This document shows positions 25,040 through 39,725 of a stretch of 64,000 bases of DNA, one piece after another (position 1 is the first letter of the stretch; every line of letters begins with the position of its first letter). Where the stretch lies: assembly GCF_964340395.1 (NCBI RefSeq), contig NC_135549.1, positions 20,115,342 through 20,179,341 on the forward strand. Direction: 5' to 3'. The notes under the pieces were generated by a model. It was not told the origin of the DNA. It saw nothing but the letters and a program-made list of their open reading frames with translations, and made no database searches. This DNA comes from Glandiceps talaboti (Eukaryota > Hemichordata > Enteropneusta > Spengelidae). The translations under genes and the position numbers were made by a program.

Positions 25040-25640
25040 CATAGTATATCCCTTAATTAGCATATTTCATCAATTATGCAAATGACTTATCAAAATTAAA
25101 AGCAGCAAGCTTTATAGGACACATGCATTTTGCTATCATCAATGTGTGTATGTACCAAATTATATTAAACTTGAAGCTGGCTTTCATAAAATATTTCATA
25201 ATTACCATAAACACTCAAATATGTAAATGACTCATTAAAAGTAGAACCTACATCAACAAGTGCACGTTGTTATCAATCATGCATGTGCCACGTTATGTGG
25301 AACGAGAAGCTAAAATAACAAACTTTACAGGACATGTGCACCTTCATATCGTTGGTGATTTTTGTAGAATTTGACATTTTATTCCTCAGATAAATTGCTT
25401 AATTGCCGAATATTGTTAATATTTCAAATGGAAATAATCCCCAATATTCACTGGATGATTATTTAAACATATCCAAGTGTTTGCCATTCTCACAGAGAAT
25501 TTGTATCTATCAAGTTTCATCGGAATCGATGCAGTAGTGTTTTTATATATCGTGTCCCCACACACATTCGCACATGCACGCACGCACGCAGACAGACAGA
25601 CGGGCAGACAGGCAGGCAGGTAAAAATCAGTCTTTCCTTG
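25040..25640. repeat. Microsatellite-tailed repeat family, copy 1
   Basis: This is the same family as 57480-58340. It contains degenerate modules (TGTACCAAAT...TTGAAGC near 25151; GCATGTGCCACGTTATGTGG near 25281) and a terminal motif TATCAAGTTTCATCGGAATC at 25508. That is followed by ATATCGTG, a CA/ACGC/CAGA microsatellite (about 25558-25620) and then GGCAGGTAAAAAT. The order of motifs is the same in both copies. No protein is encoded. The left boundary is unclear. The copies are too diverged to define a superfamily. Confidence 0.6.
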
Positions 25641-27136
25641 CTTTTCCATGTAGCTACATGCAAATTCAAAAGCTCGGTCTTTCAATGAAGTAACATGTAC
25701 AAGTAATATAATAAGGGACAAAACACTACAATGTGATGTTGTAGAACAAAATTAAATTGTCGTTTTGTCATAGTCTTGCATTTGCGCGAACGAACAAGAT
25801 CAAAGAAAATGTGCTAATAAAGGCTCCACATAACATACACAAGCACTGAAAAAATGCAACCAGGTATGCAAATAAATCGTCAACTGACATGGTAATTCGA
25901 AATTTCTACTTTAAAAAAGACACGCTTCCAACAATCTCAAAATGACATTAATTTTCTAGCATTTGAGTACATCCTTTTAATATATTTATGACAGTTCGAA
26001 CAAACCTTTAATTCCCCATCTAAGCATGTTAAGACTGACTAGACAATTAAGAGGTTTCATTACGTCATAAGCTGTAATCTGATAAGCTATTTTGTAATGG
26101 TTACAAAATTAATGAGACAAGGTCTCATTTATCTAGTTGAGAAATATAAGATAGACCATTAAGTATATCTTTCATTACACAATGTAAGGCAAGTTACTTT
26201 AGAATGCAACTTGGTAATAAACTGTTTAAACCCATAGAAACCGTAAACCTATTCTCAGCACAAATCAGCTAAAAAATGGGGGTCATATATACAATTTCCC
26301 TATTAAATGTAGGTCAAAATGATATCACAAATAAGCCATTTTTAAATTACAATCCAGAATGGCCGCTCAATACAGTCTTAACCCTATGGGAAAGTAAAAG
26401 ATTGAAAATTTCCTTTGAAATAAGACGTCGAATTCTTTCACAAGAAACCTGGATGTTGGTGCTCCAAACAAATCGCCTTCTGGTTCGACATTTCGTTTAT
26501 TTAATGTTGCTACGTTGTAACATTTCCGTTATATCTATACTAATATTGCTGAAATATTATATAGTCTAGTTCGACAAGATTCTTATCAACATTGCTACAA
26601 TATTAGCCATACCTTATCGTCTAGCTCAAAAAGAAGTATTTTTTGTTACATTTCCATCCATTTCCATGTGTATATTAAAAGTATAATACCTTGCTACAAT
26701 GTATCCATTATTTGGCGCCTATAGGCTAACATAATGATAGCTCACGCAATGAAAATGTATCAATGATCAATGTAGCAATTTCCTCAAGCCAGACGATGAA
26801 AAGAAGTGCAATGACAGTACGAATTTTGTCGAGTCAGGAGAGGAAATATAACAATGTTAAAAGATTATTAATAAGGCAGACGACGTCCTGTTTCAAATCA
26901 AATCAAATGGATCCCATAATGAGTTGCTCTTGATATTTTAAATGGTAAAGAATTGCATTCCCTGACTGAGAAGTGTATGTAGAAAGCTTAGAAGAAAGAG
27001 ACAGATTAATCTTCAACATCAGATTAATCACTATGCTGTCCATTATGTATGACGAGATGATCAGTCTTTACCGTAGGTGTCTTTACATAAAATTAATGTC
27101 CCTGATCTACGAACCCCATTTAATCATTATCGCAAA

Positions 27137-27138
<2 letters not shown>
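25641..27138. other. No feature seen
   Basis: Contains a 97-codon plus-strand frame (26276-26569) with no recognisable domain. Otherwise this is AT-rich sequence. Confidence 0.4.

Positions 27139-27212
<74 letters not shown>
27139..27212. repeat. (TA)n microsatellite, first of three
   Basis: A pure TA tract of about 37 units, the first of three long TA tracts in 500 bp around the hammerhead ribozyme. Confidence 0.97.
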
Positions 27213-27281
27213 TAATTCAGTGTAAGAGGTAAGTCATAAACTGAAGGAAAAGCGCTCAATACTGAGAAGTAGAGCTGTATT

Positions 27282-27301
27282 ACACAATATATATATTGTG
27301 T
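27282..27301. repeat. 20-bp perfect palindrome
   Basis: ACACAATATATATATTGTGT is self-complementary and lies directly before the second TA tract. It could form a small cruciform. Confidence 0.85.

Positions 27302-27303
<2 letters not shown>

Positions 27304-27374
<71 letters not shown>
27304..27374. repeat. (TA)n microsatellite, second of three
   Basis: A pure TA tract of about 35 units that runs directly into the left arm of the inverted repeat enclosing the hammerhead. Confidence 0.97.
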
Positions 27375-27378
<4 letters not shown>

Positions 27379-27478
27379 AGGGTAGAAGAAAATCAAGTCG
27401 GGTTTTTCGTCTCTACAAGCCTGTTTCGTGAGTAAATCACTCGTCAGGAGATGTTGATTTCTTCTACCCTCAACATAT
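27371..27478 (-). ncRNA. Type I hammerhead self-cleaving ribozyme
   Basis: All core parts are present, in order, on the minus strand. CTGACGA (27447-27441) is followed by helix II GTGA/TCAC with loop TTTAC (27440-27428), then GAAAC (27427-27423). A very short helix III (ACA/TGT around GGCT) follows, and then the unpaired A at 27414. The predicted cleavage is after that A, i.e. after G-U-A (27416-27414). Helix I starts with CATCTC (27453-27448) against GAGACG (27413-27408), with one A/C mismatch. Beyond an 11-nt internal bulge (27407-27397) it continues as a 25-bp inverted repeat with one extra base (27478-27454 against 27396-27371). A minimal helix III is known for metazoan hammerheads in Penelope-like elements and retrozymes. 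No reverse transcriptase is visible nearby, so this is probably a solo terminal-repeat or retrozyme remnant whose ribozyme core is intact. Confidence 0.8.
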
Positions 27479-27539
27479 ACTCCGCTCTGCGTGCAGACGT
27501 ATCGAGCACTGTACTACGGACAAATCTTACCAATGACTT

Positions 27540-27541
<2 letters not shown>

Positions 27542-27634
<93 letters not shown>
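27542..27634. repeat. (TA)n microsatellite, third of three
   Basis: A pure TA tract of about 46 units. It lies about 65 bp beyond the hammerhead inverted repeat. Confidence 0.97.
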
Positions 27635-27637
<3 letters not shown>

Positions 27638-28634
27638 TGAGTGCAAGTTAAAGCGAGCACTCACTTTATTAATTGCAAATATTAGGGATGCTAAACAACT
27701 CGAACATTTCAATGATTATCAGAAGTGGAATAATTATGACTTGTAATGTTTGGTTTCTTTTTCTTTTTCTTTTCTGTTTTTTTATGAAATGGGAGCTTTT
27801 TACTTCCTCTTTTTTGAAAAATGTATTCACTTCATTTCTATGAACTTTCACTAAAACACGTTTTAAAAAAGAATTATTAATTACCTTGAGAGGACCTCAG
27901 GAATCTTTCTATCTAAAATATAACGTAGGTCCATGCTGTTGGGAAAAGAATATTTTCAGTCTGTAGAGTAGAGGATAAGATGACTCAAACGTGCACAGCA
28001 GAACTGCAAATTCACAGTATTACCAAGAGACGATACCGTAGTTTTCTTGTATACATTTTTTAATTAGATGAAACAAGAAGGCAAATAGTCTTCTCCTTCC
28101 AAGCTTTTGCAATTGCCAAACGAGTACCCGTGCTATCCTATTTCCATGGAACGTATCAATGCTTTACCTGCTAAGTAATCAAATTCGGTGGTTTAAAGTG
28201 TTTGTGAAATTATTGTAATGCCTCTCCCTAAGTATGTTCATTAGACCTCAAAATACAATGAAACTATGTATGTGTTTTGCGAATTACCCTAGAAATTGGT
28301 GCAAATCAGTTCAAACTCCATCTAACAGGTAAACCAATTTGCATATACATGAGTAATTTCTTACGTCATCTGAGCTGATAATGTTCAGTTGGATAACAAA
28401 CAAGCTGGAAGGGCCACAGATGTCCATCGATTTATTTCCATTAAAGAATGCTTCAACTATATTGTGATTTAGTGGACGTAAACGTACGTAAGCGTATCAA
28501 TTTTCTCACTAATTTTACTTTCTATGAATCTAATAGGTTTGAATTGTAAAGTCTGTCTGAATTCATGAGCTAAGTATTTCGTTAAGAAGCAAGTACGCAA
28601 GACCAGCAAGGAGACAACTTCTTGTCAATTGAGA
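27635..28634. other. No feature seen
   Basis: Contains a T/C-rich patch at about 27746-27815 that reads as Lys/Arg-rich on the minus strand. No gene is supported. Confidence 0.4.
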
Positions 28635-28657
28635 GAGACAGACAGACAGACAGACAG
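28635..28657. repeat. (GACA)n microsatellite
   Basis: A short GACA array (about 6 units), followed by a CA run to about 28678. Confidence 0.9.
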
Positions 28658-28694
28658 TGACAGAGAAACACACACACATTGGTAAATAAACCAC

Positions 28695-28697
<3 letters not shown>

Positions 28698-28754
<57 letters not shown>
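28698..28754. repeat. (ATT)n microsatellite
   Basis: A pure TAT/ATT trinucleotide array of about 19 units. Confidence 0.97.
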
Positions 28755-30419
28755 GTTACCAAGCTTTAGACGACAAAAGAAAAGGGGTCGTCACAAACGC
28801 CTTTTTTCACTATCTTCCAATTGGAAGAAAGATTGCATAATACGAAGTTATTCTTTTTTTTTTAAAATGTCACAAGTGATACGTGCACTGTTTTACGTGT
28901 CTGTAATAATAAAAATAATATGAAGCAAATACACACGTTGAAAGGTTCTGAAAAGTGACTTTTTACAGGCCACGGCGCAATATCGTCATATCGACAGGAA
29001 TAACAACTATCTTACACTATAGAACTTACAGTATGATACATTGTGACAGTCGCTGAATTGAGTTCGATAGACCATAAAAGAAATGTGAGTGGACCTATTT
29101 AATAACAAAGAACACGTATAGTTTGCATCTACTAAGTAATACTCATTGTTAGAGAGGGGTCCTTTGAAATGCGGATAATGACAAGTGTTATGAGATAAAA
29201 CACACACTTAGTTCGATGTAATAACTAAATAATAATCGCCATCAGCATGTGAATCTGAATGAAGGTTGTTATGCATTTGAATAGCGATCAATAATACTCA
29301 TACACCAGATAGATGTGTTGGTATGGTTTAATAGAGACCAAATTGAGAGAGATGTAAAGGCATGCTAGCTGGTTGCTAGACATTTTACTTGAAAACAACT
29401 CTAGTACCACTAGTCATCTCACCATGAGCGTCGAGGTACATTCATGATACACGCAAGAATAACATCTTCATTGAACGAATGGTAAACATCGTCACTGACA
29501 CAATTCCACTCGACATAAAGCGTATGTAATATAGAGGTATATAATGCTAAGTTGACATCTTTGTTGAGCGAATGGAACACTTTCTTGTCAACTTTTATGT
29601 CACAAAATGGGTATAGGTTGGAAATTTTATAAATCAAATGCTTAAAGATAAAGCAAATCAATATAGCTTCCACTGTACCTTTTACAGGCACCTGTATTAA
29701 CATAATTACTTCATATACATATGCCTTCGATGATATTAAACTGCTGCTGTTACTTTGTTCAGGTAAACGCTCGGTTAAAATAAAACAAAATGAGAGGTCG
29801 CCGTCATTTTGATGTTTAGTCAGGGTGGCAAGGCTGAATATTTGAAAACAAAATGCCCGGCTTCAATTACAATTTTTGCGACAGACGTCAAGGTGGTCAT
29901 AAAGATGGGGTGATTATACACTATTCCAGACAACATATGTTTAAACGTTACATTTGGATTGGCTTAATTAAGTATCAGAAATTTGTTACTGAGTCTTTTT
30001 ATTGTATAGTGGCTAAGTTTGTATTCGGCTTTACTTCCAAGCAACAGGAGATTCTGAAGCACTTTATTCGCGAGGAAAGTTGTTCTGGAAATCGTCTTCG
30101 TAGCTACATGTTCGTATGCATCTCTACGCTTATATTCCTTTGAACACCGTTTGAGACTCAATTTTGGTGAATAAATTCCCGGTCCCTCACAGATCCAAAC
30201 ATTGGAATGTGTCTGGTGATTTTGTATGAGTTTGAACAACCCATCCGCTATGTCCTGTGTGTTTATGACCCTGACAGATTATAAAACCAAGATATTGACT
30301 CCCTTTGCAGAGCTTACCAACGAAAATGTGAACCGCGTTCACTTTGTGTGCCTGAAACGTATCCTGATATTTAATTCGTATAGATTTATTGCTATGATGC
30401 GACTTTCGAGTCCGTGGAA
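28755..30419. other. No supportable gene
   Basis: A 96-codon plus-strand frame (29853-30143) begins MPGFNYNFCDRRQGGHKDG. It faintly recalls the Gly-rich turn of LINE endonucleases, but nothing around it continues that fold and I do not call it. The rest is featureless. Confidence 0.3.
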
Positions 30420-30518
30420 TGTACTCTTTGTCATTTGTTGTGACGCGAAAGAGTACATGCTACATCCACAAGTTTGAGTATATAGAGTACATGCTACATC
30501 CACAAGTTTGAGTATATA
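30420..30518. repeat. Exact 34-bp tandem duplication beside an inverted repeat
   Basis: A 34-bp unit starting GAGTACATGCTACATCCACA occupies 30451-30484 and is repeated without any change at 30485-30518. TGTACTCTTT at 30420-30429 is the exact reverse complement of AAAGAGTACA at 30448-30457, so a 10-bp hairpin arm overlaps the first unit. Complete identity implies a very recent duplication. Confidence 0.9.
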
Positions 30519-31124
30519 CAATAACTCTCCATCAAATTCAATTCTCTTGATGTATTTTTTGTATTTTGTAGTCGATCTTGTACAGGTTGGAAAGCATCAC
30601 CGTTCAACGTATTAGTGTGGTATTGTTGTTTGTAACTTTTTGATGAAATCTGTAAGAGTCCTTTATGCATTCATTGTTCTTGGACACATTTTTTTTGAAG
30701 AAATCTAGAATTTTTATATGTGTGGCTTTTTAATCATTTCTGCTGTAGTGCTGTCTGTAATATAATTCCATGACTTCTGTCAATCGCATTGTCGAGGCTT
30801 TACATGTTGCTAAAGGATTTAGACAGTACTTTCCATGTGTCTTCTAGATAGCTTTGATGACGAGCTGTCAGGCGTTTGTGCATCGATTTTAGTCTACAAG
30901 GACGTTTTTTTCATATTTTGTTTCTTATTAGATATTTCAAACGGATTATGCTCGAGAAATCATCATCTTTCTCAATCGTTATGTTTTTGTTGAGGACTGG
31001 CGTGTGGAAATGAAAGCCAACCCTTTAGCAAGTGCTTTTGTTTTGCATTAAGGTTACTCCATCACTAAGAAAAAAATGACAATTTGTTGGTCCCTCCAGC
31101 AAATTTCTTTGAGTAGTTTTGATA
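30519..31124. other. No feature seen
   Basis: T-rich sequence with no arrays and no exon-like frame. Confidence 0.4.
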
Positions 31125-31164
31125 AGTCTGTCTGTCTATCTATCTGTCTGTCTGTCTGTCTGTT
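31125..31164. repeat. (TCTG)n microsatellite
   Basis: A TCTG array with two TCTA variants near the middle. Confidence 0.93.
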
Positions 31165-32592
31165 TGTAATATTTCTTAGACTTCTTTCCTTGCTGCAATA
31201 AGTCGTTTCCTGGATAATTATAAGTTTATATTCAATGTATATTCAAAAGGACCAGAAGCAATTGCAAACTTCTATATGGGAAGCTTGGCGAGATTCTAAG
31301 AACTTTAATTCTTAATGAAATCTGACCCCGAGGTGCATTCACTACCTTAATACAAAGTCTTCTTTCTACGATTGTTTTTTCTTTCTTTCAAACAGCAAAC
31401 GCTTACCCCGTCTTATGTATATTCAATGTGCACACTTACAGCAACCTTGGTACGTATTACCTCAGAGATCGTAGTTAATGGGGTTTTCAGCCAGCAAATG
31501 AATTTCCAATAATCAAAATGATCTCCATTACACAAGTTAATTTAGACCTGCATCGTCTGACTGAGGATTCGAATGAGTCCCTGAATTACCTAAGCTATCG
31601 ATATTTGGGTTTGCATCACTACGAATTACGCATTCCTTGGAGAGTGGTTAATATTTAATATTGAATTCATCGAACACTCCGGTTGACTATTTGCCCAGGA
31701 ACCGTAGGCTAAATCAATTTGGGTGAAGACATCAAGGGAGTATGTCAAATAGAGAATTGGACTTTGGGAACAGGTGGCCGACCACAACATCTGGAGGCGA
31801 TAGATTAGATTTTCATTGGCAGATGATTAATGACTGATGGCGTATGTATAACATGATACCAAATACCCTTTAAGACTGGGTCCAAAGTGCGAAATAATGA
31901 TGGTCGGCGCCGGCGAATTGAAAGTCGATGGGATTAGCATTATCATATCTAGATCCCATAACTGTCTAGATCTTAATCCAAGCCATAACGCCAACATCTC
32001 AATAATTGAACTTTTCGCCTTCTGGAATCAAAGCATGACACCTTCCTTCCAACACTGTGACAGGATATTCGTGGAAGTCGACGGGTCATGGTTAGTAGGA
32101 TTGCAGATTGATCTGTTTGTGAAGTAGTCGCTGGTTCGATTGGACGTTTGGCGCGCTGTACAAATTATTTTACCCAAAGCTCCGTCTGATTTGTCCTTTC
32201 GCAAAGTCATAAGATTCAACTCAGTCAAATCTCACCAGCGTACAAGGTTTTGAAAACCTACTTTTATGTCACTTTCGAATCGTACTTGTCACTTACTCAT
32301 TTTCTTCGGTAGGTTCAAATATCAATGATTTTTTTTTGGTAGAAGGAGATTGATGGAATTGTCGGCAAGGAAACTAAGGAAAATACATTTTGTATTTGCA
32401 CCTGATATCACTTCATCAAAGGTATTGATTTATCTGAATAGGTATAACGAAAGAATTTTACATGTTTAATACGGTCTATGCAGACTGACTATTGGTGATT
32501 ACTTGATGTTAAAAAGTATTTTATCCAAAGCACATATTTTATTTACTTTTTTGGTATTTTAATCCAAATATTGCAACTTTTATTTTTGACTT
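31165..32592. other. No supportable gene
   Basis: A 76-codon frame at 31897-32127 is slightly richer in G and C than its surroundings, but it resembles no protein I know. Nothing else was noticed. Confidence 0.35.
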
Positions 32593-32703
32593 TTGATTGA
32601 TTGATTGGTTGGTTGGTTGGTTGGTTGGCTGGTTGGTTGGTTGGTTGGCTGGTTGGTTGGTCGGTTGGTTGGTTGGTTGGTCGGTAAGTCAGTCGGTCGG
32701 TTA
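32593..32703. repeat. (GGTT)n microsatellite with GGCT/GGTC variants
   Basis: About 110 bp of GGTT units with regular GGCT and GGTC substitutions, preceded by GATT units and ending in AGTCGGTCGG. The Asn-Gln-Pro-Thr frame on the minus strand is a repeat artefact. The motif is shared with the block at 3256-3550. Confidence 0.95.
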
Positions 32704-34816
<2,113 letters not shown>

Positions 34817-35261
34817 ATCTGACCACTATTTTACGAACGAAAACACGTGTAATATCAGTACAGCACTCAGAATCGTGTCATTACTAGTTCATGACATAAG
34901 TTCAAAAGTTCACGTTATTGATAAGTGACCTGCATCTATGAAACACAAAGTATAACCCAGTGTTGTTGACTAGAGGGATTTTAAGATTAATTCTTTTCAA
35001 CCACGTCGTATTTGAAATGGTAAAATCCCCTGTGTATACCATAGTGTCCTGAGTATTCCCAATGCTTTTCTGTGTTCACTGTGCGTATCATGATTTTTCG
35101 AGTGGAAATCACTCTAAACTTGTTCGATGCAGTTAAACTTTGTAATAATTCTACCATAATGATGCCCCGTGGCACAATCACATGTAGTAAGGAATTCTAA
35201 GAACTTTTGTTAAGGAATAGAAATAATTGTTTTTATTGACTGTCCTAATGTCATGTGTGTA

Positions 35262-35334
35262 TCTGTGTGTCTGTCTGTCTGTATGTATTTATGTCTGTCT
35301 GTCTGTCTGTCTGTCTGTGTGTGTGTGTGTACAC
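35262..35334. repeat. (TCTG)n to (TG)n microsatellite
   Basis: TCTG units with TATG interruptions end in a TG run and the palindromic ACACGTACACGT stretch just after it. Confidence 0.93.
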
Positions 35335-38300
35335 GTACACGTTATTCAGTACAAAACGGCCTATTTAGGCCCAATAAAAAGACGTGTGGTTCCGAGAACG
35401 CCCAATTCCAAACTAGGTTGGTACGGAGGTAGGATTTTTAAAAAAGTTTTTTTCTTTGTTATCTATAGCCCCTAACCTTCCATGTGGTCTTTTCACACAA
35501 TTCAGGCGATGACATCTTCAAATCTCACTATTTCTCGTGTGACTTTGCAATTTTTTTCGATTTCTCTGTAATTTTTCACCTAAAAAAAGTTTGGGGTGGG
35601 AAGTAAAATACTAGTTTTTTTGTCTTCTCAGTGTCTTTTTTACGAGCTTCAAAGATATGTGCTAACAGAAGGTTATTATACACATGTATATATATTTAGT
35701 ATTGACTCTAGAAATTACTTATCCGAGTATATTTCTTTATATCAGAAATAATAAAACTGTCATCCTACATACAATCAAAAGAATCATTTTGACATTGTTA
35801 ACAACCAAATAAAATACACGTTTTTCCGTCACGATCTCAGCGGCCCACGTACTCAAAACGTTCCTTTCATACAACTACTTCCTAATCTATTCATTGGATG
35901 GGCACATTACCATGGTGATGACACATACAGAACTAATGTGATCATAGAAGTAGGCTATAACACCTCATGTAAGTTTATTGTCACGACAGCAGATGAAAGT
36001 ATTCATTGTTAAGTTGAATCTATTAGTTTGAGGGGGAAAGCTTAAAACGATGATCTGACAAAGTGAGCGCTTTGTCCTCTTTTAGCATGCTCAGATGACA
36101 ATTAAAGAGTTTATCTCCACTTCACAGAGCTGGCTTCAACAACGAAATTCTTTGTTTAGCGATGTTGGAATCAGGAAATACTCATTGAACTCTCAAACCT
36201 CTAACGGACTCACTTGAAATTTAGGACCAAATTTTATCACTCACATTCACGTGATACATGACATGTGACAATTCCGCTTTACAATATCTTGAGAAATAAA
36301 ACATAATGTCATTGGAAATTATAATTTTTCACGCCAGCAGTTTTAGTAATGTGTGATAAATGATACTCTTGATACTGAAGTCTGTCGTTTCCGAATCCTT
36401 CCAATCGAGCCAGTACCGTGACGTGCATCAAGACATCGAATTCGAACTCAGTTACACAGTCATTTGGTCTATTTGCAATTTACTAAGAAAACATTTGTTC
36501 ACCAGTCTAATTTTACAGTTTTCACATGTAGTTATTCACGTTTTAGAGTTGTTGTATTCAGCTGGATCTAAAGCTTTGCTAGAATATCGTATATAGAAAT
36601 AACCACATACACCCCCCCCCCCCAAAAAAAAAAAATATATAATAATAAATTAAATTAAATTGAATTAAATAAAAAAAATTAAAATTTGAAAAAAAAATAA
36701 GACGGTCAACATTTTCTTATGGATCTTGAGCTCAGCAGAAAATGCGGTATTCTGCTTTAATAACCGAGCAGAGTTTACATTTACAAGTTTACGAGTTTGT
36801 TCATTACAAATTCCAAACATCTAAACATGTAAAGGGTGAATGGTTGATGTGGTTTCTGTAGTGTTATATTAGTGCCCTGACCGGAAAGCAACGCACTTTT
36901 ATACCTAAATATAGTACAGGTGATGACGTCACAGGTTCAGAACCAATTTGACCTAACTGATTACCAACATTGGGGTTTTCGTTTGTGGAAATTTTATCGA
37001 TTTCATCCATGAATTGAGCAAATCAGGAGACATCATCGAAAATAGATTCAACAATTTGCAGTGTTGTACTTTCTTACATCAATACTCCTCGGACTATTGA
37101 TACAAATGTTTCATGCTGTGATGCTAAAGATTATTGACATTAAATAGAAATTGTCTGATTTGTAAGCATAGCGTGTATGACATGGTATTGGGGTTACACA
37201 AGACAAACAGACTGACTACATGTAGTTAGACGTCATTCATTGGGACAAAGCTATTGATTGTCGTACACCTTCCACCGTAGACCTGTCGATATGTGTTACC
37301 TTAATTTGAAAAGTAATCGAAAATATCGATGAATTTATCTTTCTTTGACTGAAGTATAAGAATTGCATTGCCTACTTTCTGTAACTTGTATGCGACACCA
37401 ATAGAATAACTATGGCTGATACACTGTTTAGAAGTACATCATAGAGTTGTTTCGTGTTGTCGTTTTAGAAATCGTAAGCTCGTGTTTCGTCAATGATTTG
37501 TATCTGATAGCAATAAAATACCCGCCAATATGTTCACTCTTACCGTAAATATCCAAACCAAGTAATGGTAAAGAAAGTGGGTCACGGTAGAATTCCCGTA
37601 TTAAAGTTCGTTACATGTACGCTTTAACAATTATTTGTCCTCGAGATTCAGTTTGACCAATGTCATCATGTCCGTCAACAAGTTTAACATCCGTGACGTC
37701 CTTCCAATCAGTTCACTATGGATACAGAATCGAAACACGAAAAATCCTACCCGTCATTGTCGGTTCATCGCACTGCAATAATGTCTGCAGGGCGTTCAAG
37801 TCATATCATTGTTGGTTGTATGAGCCATAATTGAGAAAAGTAACAACAATAATGGATGTTACTGAACAAAGGGGCATTGTTTTGTGTAAATAACCTTGAT
37901 GTTCCTGTCTGTAATTGTTCTCATGAACCGCGCCATCAATCAAAACTGACAGCATTCAGTACAGCTGATCCGTTAACCTTGACTTCATCATCTTTCGCTC
38001 CACGAGGTAATGCCGATGTGTACATGCATGGGTGTTTATATTTTCACAATTTTTGTTTTCTTGAAAGTTCTTTAAAAACAATAAAACCGAGTTCTGTACA
38101 CATTTGTTACAATATAATGAAATTAGTTACTTAAATATCCGATATGTATTAACAACAAAAAAGGATGATAATTCCCCTATTTGTTACTCTTGATATGATG
38201 ATTGTTTGTCTAACTATTTTCGCGATTTTATTTTTTTTTCTCGAAAAGGTTTAGGTCTGGCGTTAAAAACTAGGTAACCGGAACCAAACAATGTTTTTAG

Positions 38301-39725
38301 GCCTTATTTAACACCGTCACGGTAGAACTACGATGCATGAGCGTTGACATGTATAATGTAAACTGGCTATTTGAAAGTGCAGCAGTTACATTAACATCAA
38401 GTCGTAATGCTAAAAGTACGGTTACGTTTAAAGACCCGATGAGTGTCTGCATTGTATGTACATTGGATTTCGTCCAAACCAGTTCACTCCATCGTCAGTG
38501 CCTGTATTCTCTTTTAGCGGGTGAGCCAATAGGATGTTTTTATTTCAATAGCTCTGGCGAACTGTGAGTAAAAAGAATGATTGGATCGGGCACGGGGCAA
38601 AGACTTATTAAACACAAGAGCGCTGAATCCGAATTCATTTGACGATAGAGTAGAGAGCTCAATATAATGCCCCACTCTACACGATGTATGTGTGAAAGAA
38701 CTAAGTGTCATATAGCTGTATGGAAGTACATGTATAACAATCAAAACCAGTGGTGGGCTATCATGCACCGTGACTTTTCTCCGATTGACACAAATAAAAA
38801 GTGTACCAGCATGTTTAATTTCATTCAATTCGCACAAGGCTTATCTTCACTCCTTTTTTCTCGCATGACTCCGTCACAATGGTGGCTGACTAATGGATAG
38901 AATAAAAAAACGTCTCACTTGTGAGTCACCTTTTTATTCATCTTCCTCTCCAAGCGTTTTTGTTTGTCAATGAAAGAACACATATGCAAAAGTAGGACTG
39001 AAGATAGTGATTCTATCGGTACAGAGATTACGAAGACATTGTCTATTGTATCTGTCACCTGATGTAACCTCTTCTTACCGACTTTGTGTGATTTTTGGTA
39101 ACTGATAAGAGTTTACTGCCCGTTTCATATTACCTTTCACGAGCACTATTTGATACAACCACCGCGACGCAGAAACCAATTAGAAATTGCACAGTCTACA
39201 CTTTAAGAACAAGATCGCAGTTTGTTGCTATATTTTATCTAGATGAAATAACCATTTAAACTTTCTACAACTAAATACAAATACATGGCATTTAATTCCG
39301 TCTGTTTAAGTCATCCGAAATTAGAAATTTCTCATGTAGTTTGAGGGGAAACACGTTTTGCTAGACATTTGTATGTTGTAAACTCGCATATTTTTATTCA
39401 GGCAACTGATCAAAACTCACATAAACTCAACTAAAATGGATGGTACGGTACCCTACTATTGAAAAGCAAATGGGATATTCACGGTTATTTTTACAGCACA
39501 TAGCCATCTTTAGTGACCGTTAATGAGGAATACGTTCAAAGTAAAGTTTCAACAAATGATCTCGCAGTATCCGAGAAAAGACATTCTCGCGAGGTCTGCC
39601 TATAGTGTTTGCTCGGCATTATACGATAATCGGCGAACCGGATTGCATATTCACTACGACTACGTGTGTGTGTGTACGTATCGGTATCCCACTGAAGCCA
39701 CTTTCATCAAGGACTGACTGCTCAC
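35335..39725. other. Long stretch without genes; low-complexity patch
   Basis: The only clear feature is low-complexity DNA at 36612-36700: 12 C, then 12 A, then AT-rich TAAAT repeats. Frames up to 107 codons (38514-38837 minus) overlap frames on the other strand and are not recognised. TGACGTCA occurs at 36924-36931 as an isolated site. Confidence 0.4.

Noticed and set aside
29853-30143. Frame with GFNYNFCDRRQGGHKDG recalling a LINE endonuclease turn
   Set aside because: No other endonuclease or reverse transcriptase motif is found upstream or downstream in any frame.
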